DNA of 64,000 nucleotides, from NCBI RefSeq assembly GCF_963678635.1, contig NC_087068.1:28894318-28958317 (forward strand), read 5' to 3'. Under the pieces are notes generated by a model. That model made no database searches. It saw nothing but the letters and a program-made list of their open reading frames with translations, and was not told the origin of the DNA. Source of the stretch: Symsagittifera roscoffensis. Its lineage: Eukaryota; Xenacoelomorpha; Acoela; Convolutidae. Both the position numbers and the translations under genes were made by a program. Positions 1 through 10,399 of the stretch are shown here, piece by piece; positions within the stretch are counted from its first letter, which is position 1, and every line of letters begins with the position of its first letter.

Positions 1-321
1 TCACCGAGTGCTTCTGGTTTCAAACCACTCCGCGTTAACCCAGTTAACCCATCTTTCCAACCGACGATATCTTTCATGAATAGTCAATTGGATGAGCTAA
101 ATACCAATATCATAAATCAGTTTCAACCTAGATCCGAGAATGTATAATCCAGAATAACACTCAATAGATTCGAACTATTGGACAAAATGTTGCCAATTAT
201 TCTGGAAACCTAATTTTAATTGTTCTTTTGAGTTTTTCACGACCATTTAAACGTCCGTCCTTTTTGTCATAGGAATTATATCCTCAATAACGCTTGTAAA
301 ATATCTGTTCACGTTGTCCGA

Positions 322-412
322 TCTGTCTTTTTTTTCCTTTTCCCCCCACCTCACACGAACATCAACCTTTTGGTGTTAGGAGAAGTTTTACAAGCTTAGG
401 TATGAAGGCTAA
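322..412 (+). repeat. Fragment of a short MITE in intron 1 of the protease gene
   Basis: A pyrimidine-rich block followed by CCTCACACGAACATCAACC and a TTTTACAAGCTTAGGTATG tail matches, with divergence, the left half of the repeats at 1012-1216, 23278-23492 and 39569-39650. It lies about 30 bases inside the intron from the splice donor of the protease exon. Confidence 0.5.
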
Positions 413-445
413 AAGTTTCAAAATTAACGGCCATTTTTGTCTTAC

Positions 446-668
446 GTGATTGCAAGCAGTGGGCGGCAGTCAAAACATGTCGTGCTCCAATAATGCTGCC
501 CCCGCAAACTCCTCCCAAACTGAGGACCTTAACGAAGAAAGGTCGAGTAGGAGAGTCATACCCATTCACTATCGATCTACTTTCCGTCTCGCGATCTTCG
601 TTCAACGAAGTGGCTATTTGAACACCGGCAGCTGCGAATGTCAAGAGTGCTATCTCAAGGAACTTCAT
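446..668 (-). CDS. Trypsin-like serine protease, first coding exon (partial gene)
   Basis: Secreted S1-family (chymotrypsin fold) serine endopeptidase, N-terminal part only. The ATG at 668-666 opens a hydrophobic signal peptide (residues about 1-21), then an acidic short propeptide, the new N-terminus motif IVNGY (33-37) and the block CGGSIIGARHVLTAAHC (55-71), which contains the catalytic His70 and the Cys pair that brackets it. The frame is closed by a good splice donor (GTAAGA read on the minus strand at 445-440) right after codon Ser74, leaving phase 1. The Asp and Ser of the triad must lie on later exons, beyond the left edge or in the first 440 bases where I could not place one with matching phase. 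The usual R|IVGG activation site reads RSIVNG here, so the cleaving residue is uncertain. Family call is firm; substrate and physiological role are unknown. Confidence 0.85.
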
Positions 669-1011
669 CTTGAGTTGCAGTGAAGACTTTTAATTTTCTA
701 AGAGTTTTCGAATTTAAATGAATTTTCTTTGACTTTTGCTGAAAATTATGTAATTTTTCATCAAAATTTTCTTTAAAATGATCACATAGGCGGCTTTTTA
801 ATTTTTTTTGACGATGAAGAACTGGCGGGGAAGCATATTTGACATGCTGCGCGCAATCCAATTCAATCAAATTTGTCTATTATTTCTTAGCAAGTAGGGG
901 ATCAACTGAGCCATCCCCCCTCAATGATCATTTCAGCTATCTCACCCCCCCCCCCACCCCAAGCAAAACTGGTAAGACGCTAAAAACGGAAGTCAGCTAA
1001 CGCAAGTAGAT
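669..1011. other. Upstream region of protease gene, no gene seen
   Basis: Non-coding on both strands as far as I can tell. It should hold the 5' UTR and promoter of the minus-strand protease gene. It contains two C-rich runs (about 915-960). Confidence 0.4.
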
Positions 1012-1216
1012 GGCTCTTTTTACTCTCCCCATTCCCCCCAACCTCACAAAAGCATCAGTTTTATGGTGTAACGAGGGATTTTACAAGGTTAAGCATGCTG
1101 ACCAAATATGTTTGTCACGGCCTAATTAGTTCGCATGCCAGTTTTTGTAAGATTCGAACAACGTGAACAAAATGTCTTCAGTAAAACTTTGCATGTGGGC
1201 GGAAGGAAAAAAAGCC
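1012..1216 (+). mobile_element. MITE-like repeat with purine/pyrimidine terminal inverted repeats
   Basis: Starts GGCTCTTTTTACTC and ends GGAAGGAAAAAAAGCC, imperfect inverted ends, with an interior (CACAAAAGCATCAGTTTTAT ... CAACGTGAACAAAATG) shared with the copy at 23278-23492. About 205 bp with no coding capacity. No convincing target duplication. Superfamily not determined. Confidence 0.5.
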
Positions 1217-1619
1217 AAGCAGGCATTCAATTGACCGACTATAGTTCATTTTATATGAGTGAGTATCAAAAAAAATTCAGAAAAAAACGAAATTTTTTAT
1301 GCATTACTTTAAACATTTTTTTGTATGGGCCACCATTGTCTCTCGTCGAGAATTTACCAGGATTGGTGCTCTAGCCTTCAATCTGGATACCAAAAACTGT
1401 TCTCCTCAGCACTTTAATAATTTGCGCAATAGCTTTTTTTTACCGTTAAGGACAGAAAAAGTTTTTTGTGCCTCCGTCCTATTGATTTTTTTCACTCCTG
1501 AATTTAATTTTTGCGCTTTGATATTGTAAATTTTGGTTTTCCACATTTGTTGGAGAATCTGGTTTATGATTTCATCTCATTCAAATTTTTTTCAAATTAT
1601 AAAGATATCTCAAGTACCT

Positions 1620-1662
1620 ATTGAGCTATCTTCCCCCACGCGAGAATGGGGGATTGCTCAAT
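1620..1662. repeat. Short perfect-stem hairpin
   Basis: ATTGAGC and a C-rich segment are mirrored by a G-rich segment and GCTCAAT around a CGCGAGA loop. The surrounding 1.2-2.9 kb shows no supported gene; this hairpin is its only notable structure. Confidence 0.5.
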
Positions 1663-2975
1663 TGACCGCAAGCGGGCTCTCTTCTCTGTGTTAGGTAAAA
1701 CCAGGCTGCAGTTTAGTTAATGCTAACTCTTTAGGTTACCGTTTTTTTATGATCTTCACGGACAGATCCCTGGGACTTGTGTAACTCGGTAACTCGGTTT
1801 CAGCAATCTATGAGTTTTCTTTGAGGGTTGCAGTGTTTGCAGATGCACCATACACGCCAAGTACATGTCACTAGCTCATTGTAATACTTTTTACCATAAC
1901 TCCATCATTTCTTTGTTTCAATCCTCTCAGGTCGTTCGAATCCGTAATTTTATTGAAAAGATTGAAAAGAGCTGACCGGGACCAAAAATTTTCATCGCAT
2001 TTAGCAAGTCGGTTTTTTCTGACCATGAAATCTTATGTCCTTGTCGAGTTTCGTTTTCCTTCATTTTGGAATTTTCTGAAACATCGAGATCGTATTGCCC
2101 ATTGATGAGTTTGATGAAAAGTAGAAAAAATCGTGTAGTCAAATATTGCCAATTAACAAAAAATAGTTTCAACGAGAGAAAAAAAAATACAATTAATTTT
2201 TTTGTGGAAACAGTTTATGATTAAAACAAAACTTAAAATTGAAGAACGGGAAAACAAAAGAATGTTTTCCACTCCTAAAATATGAAGAAAAAATCTGTAC
2301 ACAGTAGTTGTTTTTTCACCATGTCAACTTTTTTTTAAATTTATGGTTACGTTGAAATAATTTTTCAAACCTCAAATACAAATTTGGAGAATTGAGTTTC
2401 GATTTTGTAAAAGCAATTTGACGTTGTCATAATACAAGCAAAATTGGCATGGTCATCAAACTAACTATCTCGAACTGATTTGTTCTTTGAATTTCACAAA
2501 TTATCATCACTCATTCATTCATGTAAAATAACTAAGAAAATTGAAAACTTGCAGTGTGTGTGGAAAATCGAAAAGAGCTAAACAATAAACATTCGGTAAC
2601 AAATTAGCGATTCTACAAATGATTCTAGCTTATCATAAACAGACATTAACCTCTGAACTTTTTTACCAACGCAGCAAAGATTGATAGCCGTTGAGGACTG
2701 CTTAATGCATTATGGCTGAAACATAGAACTAATGGTTTTTTTCAGCAACAAAGAGCAAAACCTTTTATGCGATTTCTTACTCTTGTTTTGGGCACCTTGT
2801 GGCCCCAGAAAGTTGTGGAAATTCTATCTCTAATGAGGTTCGAAGAAGGTTTCTCAGGCTTTGGTTTTCAGCTGAGTGACATTATTCTTTCTTGACTCTG
2901 AGTTCTTTTCCAGTCAATTGCTGAAGATTGTTGATTGCTCCCACATATGTCTGTCTGATTCTATGCAGAGAATAT

Positions 2976-3183
2976 TAAGAAGTGTTCAAATACCGCTGGC
3001 TTACGAAAATTAACTAGGCTAGGGTACAAGAATAAAAGTAATTGTATTGAATTAAAACTGACTGATGTCTAAAGAGAACAATCGTGACGCGGAGTCCAAT
3101 GAATTTCGTTTAAGGCCCATTTGAATGGAATCTAATTAGTTGCTAGAGGTCAAGGTTAATAAAGTAAAACACACAATCACAAC
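2976..3183 (-). repeat. 3' LTR of the gypsy-like element
   Basis: Shares with 10202-10399 the ordered blocks TAAGAAGTGTTCAAA, GAATTAAAACTGACTG, AAGAGAACAATCGTGACGC, GTTAGAGGTCAAGG-like and CACAATCACAAC, with small indels. On the minus strand it is preceded by a purine-rich tract (GTGGGGAAC, 3184-3192), the expected polypurine tract position. It holds AATAAAG on the plus strand, which is the antisense direction for this element. Confidence 0.85.
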
Positions 3184-3259
3184 GTTCCCCACAGTTTGAA
3201 ACTTATAACTGCACTTTTACTAACTAGCCAAAATCACACACATCATTACGAGGCCAAAC

Positions 3260-4530
3260 TGTGCATTCTGTGCATTGTACTTGGATTCGGCAGCAGGCCA
3301 AAATCATATTTGCCATTTTGCTACTTTTTTTGATCTTCTTCGCTGTTTTGGATTCCACAAACCAATACCTAAAACACTGTACCGCTCGAAATCTATCCAA
3401 AACTAGGCAATTTTGCGGAATCCGCAGCCGTACTTGCAGAATCCAGAACAGTTTGTGGAATTCACAATCAAATCATAAGACATTTATATAGTTAAGTTGA
3501 GCTGTTGCGGATTCCGTAACTGTAAGCGGAGAACGCAACGTGTAAGTGGAATCCGCAAACTGTAAGTGGAATCCGCATTTTGTTTGCGGATTCTGTTTAC
3601 ATATATGTATATGTGTACTATAGCGATTAAAATTATATCTTTTAATTACTTGTCAACAAAAAAACTCAATCTAAATCACTACATTGATCAACTACCAGTT
3701 GAAACGTTTGGTCTCAGTTCCTGTCAACCCAACTTCTCAAATCCTGTCAACTTCGATCTCAATTTCGATCCCAAACACTGACCTACTGAGCTTCGATCCC
3801 AAATATTGACCTATCGATCCCATATACTGACCTACTTCGATCTGAACTTCGATCCCAAATACTGATGCAATCCCACATACTGACCTAAATTGGCGATATG
3901 CTGTGCGTTGTGTTTCCAAACATTCTCAAGCCATGGACTACAAAATCTTTAATTTGTTCGGCATTAAGCTTCCAAAATCACTATTTGGGATTGACACAAT
4001 CCCAAAACTGACCTAAACTGGCAATATGTTGTGTGTTGTGTTTCCATACACTGACTCCAAAAATTGAACTTATTCGGTGTTGTGATTCCAGTAAACTAAT
4101 AGCTGACATCCACAGATTGAGTTAATAAATGTTTTGAGATTTGTTTGTGGATTCCGCTGACAATGGTAATGTCCTTGCCATTAAATTCCGCATTGCTGTA
4201 GATCAGAATTCCAGTTCTAGCTTTCAATTTTTCATATGAATCTACTTACAGTTTGCGGAGTCTGCTGACATTTGCGGGTTCCCTTTAAAAACTTTGCTGT
4301 TTGCACTTACATTTGCGGATTAAACTCACTTTTAATGGAATTCACTTAAAGTTGCGGAATCCAGAACAACTAACTATATTCACTGGTTGCGGATTTTGCG
4401 GCACAACAAATGTGCCGACAAAATTTACGTTACAGGTATTTGTACGCGGAATCCACGGAAATTGTGTAAGTGGAATCCACTGACATTTTGGAACAAGTTT
4501 AGAGGTTTGTCTATGGAATCCAGGAACATA
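3260..4530. repeat. Internal minisatellite-like repeat clusters in the LTR element
   Basis: Two kinds of degenerate short repeats fill this non-coding interior. One is a GCGGAATCC/GTAAGTGGAATCCGC motif in both orientations (about 3400-3600 and 4140-4530). The other is a run of CTTCGATCCCAAATACTGACC-like units (about 3740-3900, with a further relative near 3990). No coding signal that survives comparison; open frames here come from the repetition. Confidence 0.6.
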
Positions 4531-4843
4531 CAGAAACCAAATTGTGCGCCTATCCATTGGTTAGTTTGGTCTCATACTAATACTTCACTCTCCCTTCACC
4601 CCACGGGATCCGAAAATTGAAAAAAAAATGAATTTACAGCACCATGGAACTTACAAGAGAATATACAAATGAGATGAATATGAGATGCAATACACAGGCT
4701 ACATGCAGTTCGATACAGATATACAACAATTAATGTCTTCTAAGAGTGAGTAAGTGATAATATTATGATATAACGAAAGAATGTGGATAAGCCAATGGTA
4801 AAAAGAAACGGTAGAAGATCATTATTAGTAAGTTGTGAGAGTT

Positions 4844-5365
4844 TTAATCCGCTGAGTTAAAATTTTGGTGAAAGTTATCTGCTTCTACTCTGATTTCCGT
4901 GTCTATTGCTGAAGAAATATCACTCTCTACGTCGTCTTCATCCCCCAAATGGAGCTCTTGAGCAGGTGAACTTAAAAGCACTAGTTTTGGGTACAGCGAA
5001 GATGTGGTTGAGAGGGATCCTTGTGTTGTCTCGGCCAATAAGTTTGGTCTCACTTGAATGTCCGCCAATGTTGTCAAGAATGCTGAGGGGGGCTCGAAGG
5101 TGTTGGTGGCTTGGCATCCGTTGGTTGAAATGAATACAATCAACGGGTCCTCTTCTAGGTCTACAACTTCTATAGCCGCAGCCAAGGGTAACAGTTGCTG
5201 GATGAAGCGCCTCTCTCCATAGAACTTTAGAGGTCCTGGGTTCCTTCTTGGACGGGACGTGCTGCATGAAAGGGTGTCAAGGACTGGTTCGGTTGACTTA
5301 TCGGGAGAACTCTCTATAGCATTTGGGTTCTCGCTCGTAACCGGAGTTGATGAAGTGGAATCCAA
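4844..5365 (-). pseudogene. Gypsy-like pol C-terminal tail
   Basis: 173-codon open stretch carrying a basic block (SRPRRNPGPLKFYGERRF, about residues 37-54) followed by an acidic, Ser/Thr-rich tail. The basic patch is of the kind found downstream of the integrase core in Ty3/gypsy polyproteins. Position, directly after the integrase remnant on the same strand, supports this; sequence conservation alone would not. The ATG is probably not a true start, since this should be the end of a longer pol frame. Confidence 0.45.
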
Positions 5366-5514
5366 ATTTGATTGATCGCAAGTGGTGTTTCGTCTTGAAT
5401 GATCTAAAAAACTTTCACATCTAAATAACTAAGAATTAGAATTCACCCCAGAGTTTTTTCCAAGACGTTGTCTCAATGGTCTAAATCTAATGACGAGTTT
5501 AAGTCTGAGTTGAC

Positions 5515-5715
5515 CTAACAGAAAAACTTTAGTGCTGTTGGCCTCTTCGACAGTGTTGAGCCCGATCGTTTTTGGCCTCTTTTTTTCTGATCGGGCTCAA
5601 CACTGATCGTTTTTGGCCTCTTCGACAGTGTTGAGCCCGATTGTTTGTTTGAGAGCGTAGGTCCTGCTGCTTTTGGGTCCTTTCTTTTGGTAGGCGAACT
5701 TCTTTTTCTCTTCAC
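5515..5715 (-). pseudogene. Repeat-containing basic stretch between integrase and pol tail
   Basis: Lysine/arginine-rich 66-codon frame in which the segment SGSTLSKRP is repeated. At DNA level the block CTTCGACAGTGTTGAGCCCG occurs twice 75 bases apart with an inverted copy between them. Probably a decayed part of the integrase C-terminal region; no independent function can be assigned. Confidence 0.3.
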
Positions 5716-5717
5716 TG

Positions 5718-6101
5718 CTAAGTTTTTGAGTTCTCGCAGAAGTTTTTAAAAAGAAAACACGACCCATGGTCTACTTTGATTGATTTCGGATATCCTCGTA
5801 AGTTGCAGCAACCCGTCAAATGTGTAAGTATAGAAGACGCTGAAATACTATTGACTACCTTAGCTGAGGGATATTTATTGAACTTATCTACGCATAAAAG
5901 GGAACATTTTGATGTGCCCCAGTTTTTATCCAATGGACTTGCGAAATCAAAATTTTTTTCTTTGCAAGTTTTTGATAAATTTGGTAGTTTTTGCGTATTA
6001 GCCGAGTCCAGAATGATTTTAAGTTCACAACAATTTTCATACACTGTGCAAATTTTTTTTTTTCGTGACTGTAAATTTTCCGGTATAAATGAGGCCTTCA
6101 A
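5718..6101 (-). pseudogene. Integrase core remnant (gypsy-like)
   Basis: The segment KYPSAKVVNSISA followed by a run ending YPKSIKVDHGSCFL is characteristic of the Ty3/gypsy integrase catalytic core around its second acidic residue (here in the VDHG block). The N-terminal part of this frame does not match well, and the third acidic residue is not visible before the frame ends, so the domain is broken. Confidence 0.65.
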
Positions 6102-7269
6102 ATATTTTCCGCCAGAGCTTTCTTCCCGATTTCTCCTGGATGGGTTTTTTGTAAAAGCGTCATAAAAAGGAATCTAAGGACTGCTGGGACAATCAATTTG
6201 TTGCCGTTGAATAGCGTTTTTTCTTTCAGCTAGATGTCACGTTAGAAGAACTTTAAACAGGCCTCGAAAATATTCAGTGGTCTTCCTTCTTCCACTGCCT
6301 TCTTCACTTTTGTGAAGATTTCGTCTTCGTCTGTCGACATCATGATGAGTTTTTTTGAACATTAGTCCGTAAAAACTAATGAGGATGAAGGTAATTTTAT
6401 CTCCCTCTTATTTTTCGCAAGTAATTTCTGTTGGTGATTTCTGGACATAGAGTCGTTTTTGATTTTTACTGAAATTCCTCCTTTTTCTGCCTGAGGTGAT
6501 AATTTTAACGATTGTACTTAGGCTTAAAAGGCTATCAATTGAGATTTTAAAAAAAAATTATTGATGGTACTAAAAAAAACAGGACTGCTCGTATATCAGG
6601 GCGAAGCCCTGATTGTTCCGACTGTCTCTTAAATTATATCGAATCGTTTTTGGGAAAAATAATGAAAATCTACAAACTTTGGACAATAACAAAGTTTCAA
6701 ATGTTGAATCGTATGGAATTAATACAACCGATTCGATTAGCTCGTAAAAATTTGAAACAATTTTGTTGTGCGGGATTTTTCGCCCCGCATAAATAATACG
6801 TGCATTATGAATAAATTCCCAGAACACCCAGAACAATACAAAAAGTTTCGGAGAGGAAATATCTTCTCACATTAGAACTTCAATCGAGTTTTAAAAAAAA
6901 AACGTTGAAAATTACTTCTTTTCCGATCGGGGAAAACTGACGGAATAAAAATAAAGAAACCGTGCATAACTTTTCCGTTTTCTTCAAAAGTCGGAACAAA
7001 AATTGAGATTTGTCTGATAAAAATTTTGATTGAAATTAGATTAGGAAACATTTAGCGGAATGCAACTGCTCGCACAAGACTCTGAACGCGAGTGAATAGA
7101 ATTGCAAACTCGCAGAGTGTCTGTGACGTAATTAAGGAAATTCGCGATGATTGATCGTTGGATGTGTTGTAATTTTTGCTTCTTTCCGACCATTGGATTT
7201 ACACAATGTAAGTTTGTAATAGTATTTACACGGTTTATATTCTTTGGATTATCAATCAACAAATCGTTC

Positions 7270-7760
7270 CTTTAATAATTCCTCTTTTTACAGTCACTAT
7301 TTACAATTATATTTTCTAAAATCTTGTTAAGCGTTGCCAATACAAATTCGTTGTCATAATGTGAGGTTGGGAGGGCTTTTCCTGAGGGTAATCTTGACAA
7401 TAAATTGGTAAATCCCTTTTTTTCCTGGAATATGTTTGATTTTGAATCGTTTTTTGGTATGATTTGCATTTAGCGCAGATAAAAGCGCTTTTTGATCCGT
7501 AATAATTTCAAACTGAGCCATTTAGTTTTTTCTTGAAACGTTCGGTTGCCCAGACCACTCTCAAAAGTTCTTAGTCATATACTGAGTTTTTTATTTCGTG
7601 GCTGTTTAAAAATCGCAAAGCGAACGCCCCATACCATTGTTCCAATGTAGCTCCTAGGTTCTTTTGCGAAGCGTCAGTCTTCAGTCTTGTGTTTCTTCTG
7701 ATATCAAAGTGATTATTATCCGTTTTTTTCACGATTTGGTTTTTTAATTCTTCAAAAGCT
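7270..7760 (-). pseudogene. RNase H remnant (gypsy-like pol)
   Basis: Read on the minus strand from about 7700 down, the frame gives LKTDASQKNLGATL, the first acidic motif of the RNase H domain joined to Ty3/gypsy RTs, then an in-frame stop after SVYD, then VVWATERFKKKLNG, another stop, then TDQKALLSALNANHT, HIPGK and, after a frame change, NLLSRLP. These correspond in order to the usual tail of the domain. At least two stops and one frameshift make it non-functional. Confidence 0.75.
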
Positions 7761-8062
7761 TTCGTATTTGAATTATTCCAATGGTATGCTGATTTTTGGT
7801 TTGATAGGGGATGAAGCGGCGAACTTAATGTTTAAAGATTAGTGACGAATTTCATGTACTGATTTATTGAACTAAAGAATGATCCCAGCTCTGAAATGTT
7901 TTTCGGGTTGGGGAGACTTTATATTGTGTCCAATTTCCCAACCATTTGTTGTACTCCTGTGTGCGAAATCTTGAAAACCAACCATTCGATGTTTTTTTGA
8001 AAAAATGTGCGTTTATCCCATATAGCTGCCATGTTTTTGCTCTCTAGGATAATCAAAATTTT

Positions 8063-8335
8063 TCAAAAGATGGCTTTATGTTCTTCCAGTGAACCTTTTG
8101 AGCCTATTAAAATGTCTTCAATATAGCTGTTGGTAAACGAGATATCTTTTAACAACGAATCCATAACCCTTTGGAATTCGTTTGGAATGTCTCCCAACCC
8201 ACAGAATCTCCCTAAGAACTGATTGGTTTGGGTGTTTTTGCCCCCTACTATGCTAAAATTACCTTGTTTACTCGTATCCTTGCATAAATTTAGCTGGCTG
8301 TAGGTGTTTTTCAAATCTATGCAACTGAACAACAC
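8063..8335 (-). pseudogene. Reverse transcriptase palm remnant (gypsy-like)
   Basis: Ninety codons covering RT palm motifs A to C: FSCIDLKNTYSQLNL (motif A, catalytic Asp), GLGDIPNEFQRVMD (typical gypsy GxxxxPxxFQxxMD block) and SYIEDILIGSKGSLEEH (motif C). The conserved YxDD box reads YIED, so the first catalytic aspartate is a glutamate. Fingers and thumb sections lie in other frames to either side. Family call secure; activity not expected. Confidence 0.8.
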
Positions 8336-8521
8336 TTCATCTGATTTTTTATTTGAGAGTTAGAGAGCGATGTCGTCAGAGTGTCAATGAAATCGTGTTT
8401 ATTTGGCAATTGATATGCCTTTTTGAAAATTTATAATCAAGGTCTAATTTAATTCTGCTATCTTTTTTTTCTCGTAATTACAAAGGGCTTATGAAAAGGT
8501 CTTCATCAAATTTATCTAATC

Positions 8522-9221
8522 TCAACCTTTTCCCTTCGTCTCCGTTCTATTTAGTTCGGATTTTATTTTGTCCAATAACTGCAAAGGAACTCTTCTACCC
8601 TTGGTTTGTGTTGGTTTAAGCGGTGAATGGAAATTTAGAATCTTTCTATTTAATGATTTTTTTCCTACTCTGTTATGAAGTCCTTTGAGTTGATTGTACA
8701 TATTAAAAATTGTTTCGGTATGGACATAAGACTTACACGAATCCGGAAGAGATACGTTGTTCACTGGAATTAGCGGTTTTTTTTGCGCGATTTCTGTTCC
8801 GATTCGAAATAAGTTGTCATTTACCAAGACTTTCCTCTTGTGTCCAGTGGTAACGAAAAAATGTTCTCACAAAAATCTTCCAGATAAGGCTTATCGTATC
8901 GTTAGTGAAGCCGCAGTAAAGTGCCCGGATTGTCGTATCCACTGTTAGAATGTTCAGCTGTTGTTCTCTCCTTTTTAGCTCATGAAGCACGTTCTGTTTC
9001 AGAAAACTAAGTGAACTAGCTGGACCAGCAGGAATGTTCATATTTACAATTGAATCCTCACCTGATCCGATATTTACAAGTTTCTTCGTTTCTAGGCCGT
9101 TTTTTTCGTGGATGGTTTGTATGTTCAACAACGAGTAATCATCAGTGTCGCTTATTCCCTCTTCTTTCCCGGCATTTACCGCTCCACAAAAGTTTTCTTC
9201 ATGATTCAATTGTGGTTCCAA
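8522..9221 (-). pseudogene. Protease and N-terminal RT region of the gypsy-like element
   Basis: Two overlapping minus frames (9221-8817 and 8827-8522). The upper one holds IPAGPASSLSFLKQNVLHEL in the place of the retropepsin active site, with Asp apparently lost. The lower one holds basic sequence leading toward the RT. The assignment rests mainly on position between the gag zinc knuckle and RT. Confidence 0.45.
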
Positions 9222-9324
9222 TGGAGAATATGGACAAACCTGATTACGTACATTTTTTTTTACACTATTTACAACTGGCCTTCTTTTTTTTGATTTACAA
9301 AGTTTTCCAAAGTAATCTTTGTAT

Positions 9325-9964
9325 TTACAAATGTTTTATAAGATTTCCTTTGCTGAGCAAACATTCAAGTGTCCTCTGGCAAAAAAAATTTCCACATTTC
9401 ATACAAGGGTTAGACTTTTCTATATTCATACTTGGTTCTTTCTTTACAGTATTAAAATTTTTGTTGTTATTAGCCCTCGTCATGTTCGTTAATTTGAGAT
9501 GGTTATAGTAGCCTTTCTCATCAATAATTGCTTGATTGAATGCATCCACTGGGCTTAGCGCTTCCAATACGAGTCGCAGTTGGAGATCACAACTTCTCAT
9601 TTTCAATATGAATGAGACTCTTATCTACTCCTAATCCGCGTTAACTTCAATTTCGCGCGATCCGAGAGTGCTCCCCAAATTTATTCGTTCGACTCTCTGT
9701 CCTTCTGTTTTCGGCTCATAACTTGTTCCTTTCAAACGTATTGTTCGCGGGTTTAACAAATGCTGCGAACATAGGATCGAAAATTCTTGGATAAATTTTT
9801 CGCCCTTGATTTTTTTTTGAGGAAACACTCTTTTCCCCTCGGCTCCTAAAGCTATGTAAAGGATGGAGCTTACTTTTTTGTCCTTTTCGTTTCTCCTCCT
9901 CATACACCCGATTTTTCCCTTCTCCACTGTGATTTTTTTGTCCTCCGCGTTTTCGTAGACTCAC
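9325..9964 (-). pseudogene. Gag remnant with zinc knuckle (gypsy-like)
   Basis: Minus frames 9964-9716, 9927-9631 and 9606-9325. The upper part includes ILYIALGAEGKRVF, a hydrophobic-helix segment of the kind found in gypsy gag capsid domains. The lower part includes PVDAFNQAIIDEKGYYNHL and then CMKCG-NFFCQRTLECLLSKG, a degraded CCHC zinc knuckle. Several frame changes separate the pieces. Confidence 0.55.
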
Positions 9965-10187
9965 ATTACTTTTTTGTTTCTGGCCTCCCTGGCTTTCCTC
10001 TGCGCTTCAGTTTCTGGATCCTGGGCGCCTTCTAAAATAGAGATTATAGTTTCTGAGTCCAATGGTTTTTTCAGGTTGTCTATGTCCAAGATCTCTTTGG
10101 CGATGACGGCCAAGCGGAACTGATCGATCCAATAAGTCTAGTATGGTTTGACCAAAAGGCGGGAATTCCCCGGAGAATTGAATCAGC

Positions 10188-10198
10188 TGACTGCGCCA
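10188..10198 (-). other. Primer binding site of the LTR element
   Basis: A few bases inside the 5' LTR, the minus strand reads TGGCGCAGTCA. This begins with the TGG that pairs with a tRNA CCA end, and the rest matches the acceptor stem expected of an invertebrate serine tRNA (GACTGCG-CCA). The tRNA assignment comes from remembered tRNA-Ser sequences and would need a database match. Confidence 0.6.
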
Positions 10199-10201
10199 TT
10201 A

Positions 10202-10399
10202 TAAGAAGTGTTCAAACACCACTGGCTTACTCAAGCTAGGTTAAAAGAATAAAATAATTGTAATGAATTAAAACTGACTGTTGTCTAAAGAGAACAATCG
10301 TGACGCAAAGTCCAATGGACTTCGTATAAAGCACAACTGATTGGTATCTAATAAGTTGTTAGAGGTCAAGGTGAATAAAGTACACCACACAATCACAAC
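10202..10399 (-). repeat. 5' LTR of the gypsy-like element
   Basis: Partner of the repeat at 2976-3183. The two copies are clearly homologous from TAAGAAGTGTTCAAA to CACAATCACAAC with about one difference every several bases and several indels. Confidence 0.85.

Larger units (their letters stand above)
2976..10399 (-). mobile_element. Degenerate Ty3/gypsy-like LTR retrotransposon
   Basis: About 7.4 kb bounded by two direct repeats of about 200 bp. Reading the minus strand from 10399: 5' LTR, primer binding site, gag (9.96-9.33 kb), protease region (9.2-8.8 kb), reverse transcriptase (8.34-8.06 kb), RNase H (7.76-7.27 kb), integrase (6.1-5.7 kb), a pol C-terminal tail (5.37-4.84 kb), a repeat-rich non-coding stretch and the 3' LTR. 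This domain order (RT-RNase H-integrase) is that of Ty3/gypsy (Metaviridae-type) elements. Every domain is interrupted by stops or frameshifts and the two LTRs differ at many sites, so it is an old, inactive copy. No clear target-site duplication is visible at the outer borders. Confidence 0.85.

Noticed and set aside
1-96. Possible second exon of the protease on the minus strand (frame reading IQLTIHERYRR after a TTTAG acceptor)
   Set aside because: The phase does not match the donor at 446, the phase-correct frame hits a stop within ten codons, and the match to the protease fold is short.
450-683. Plus-strand 77-codon frame
   Set aside because: It is the antisense of the protease signal-peptide exon.
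4906-5267. Frames on both strands overlapping the pol tail
   Set aside because: Alternative frames of the retroelement remnant, without motifs.
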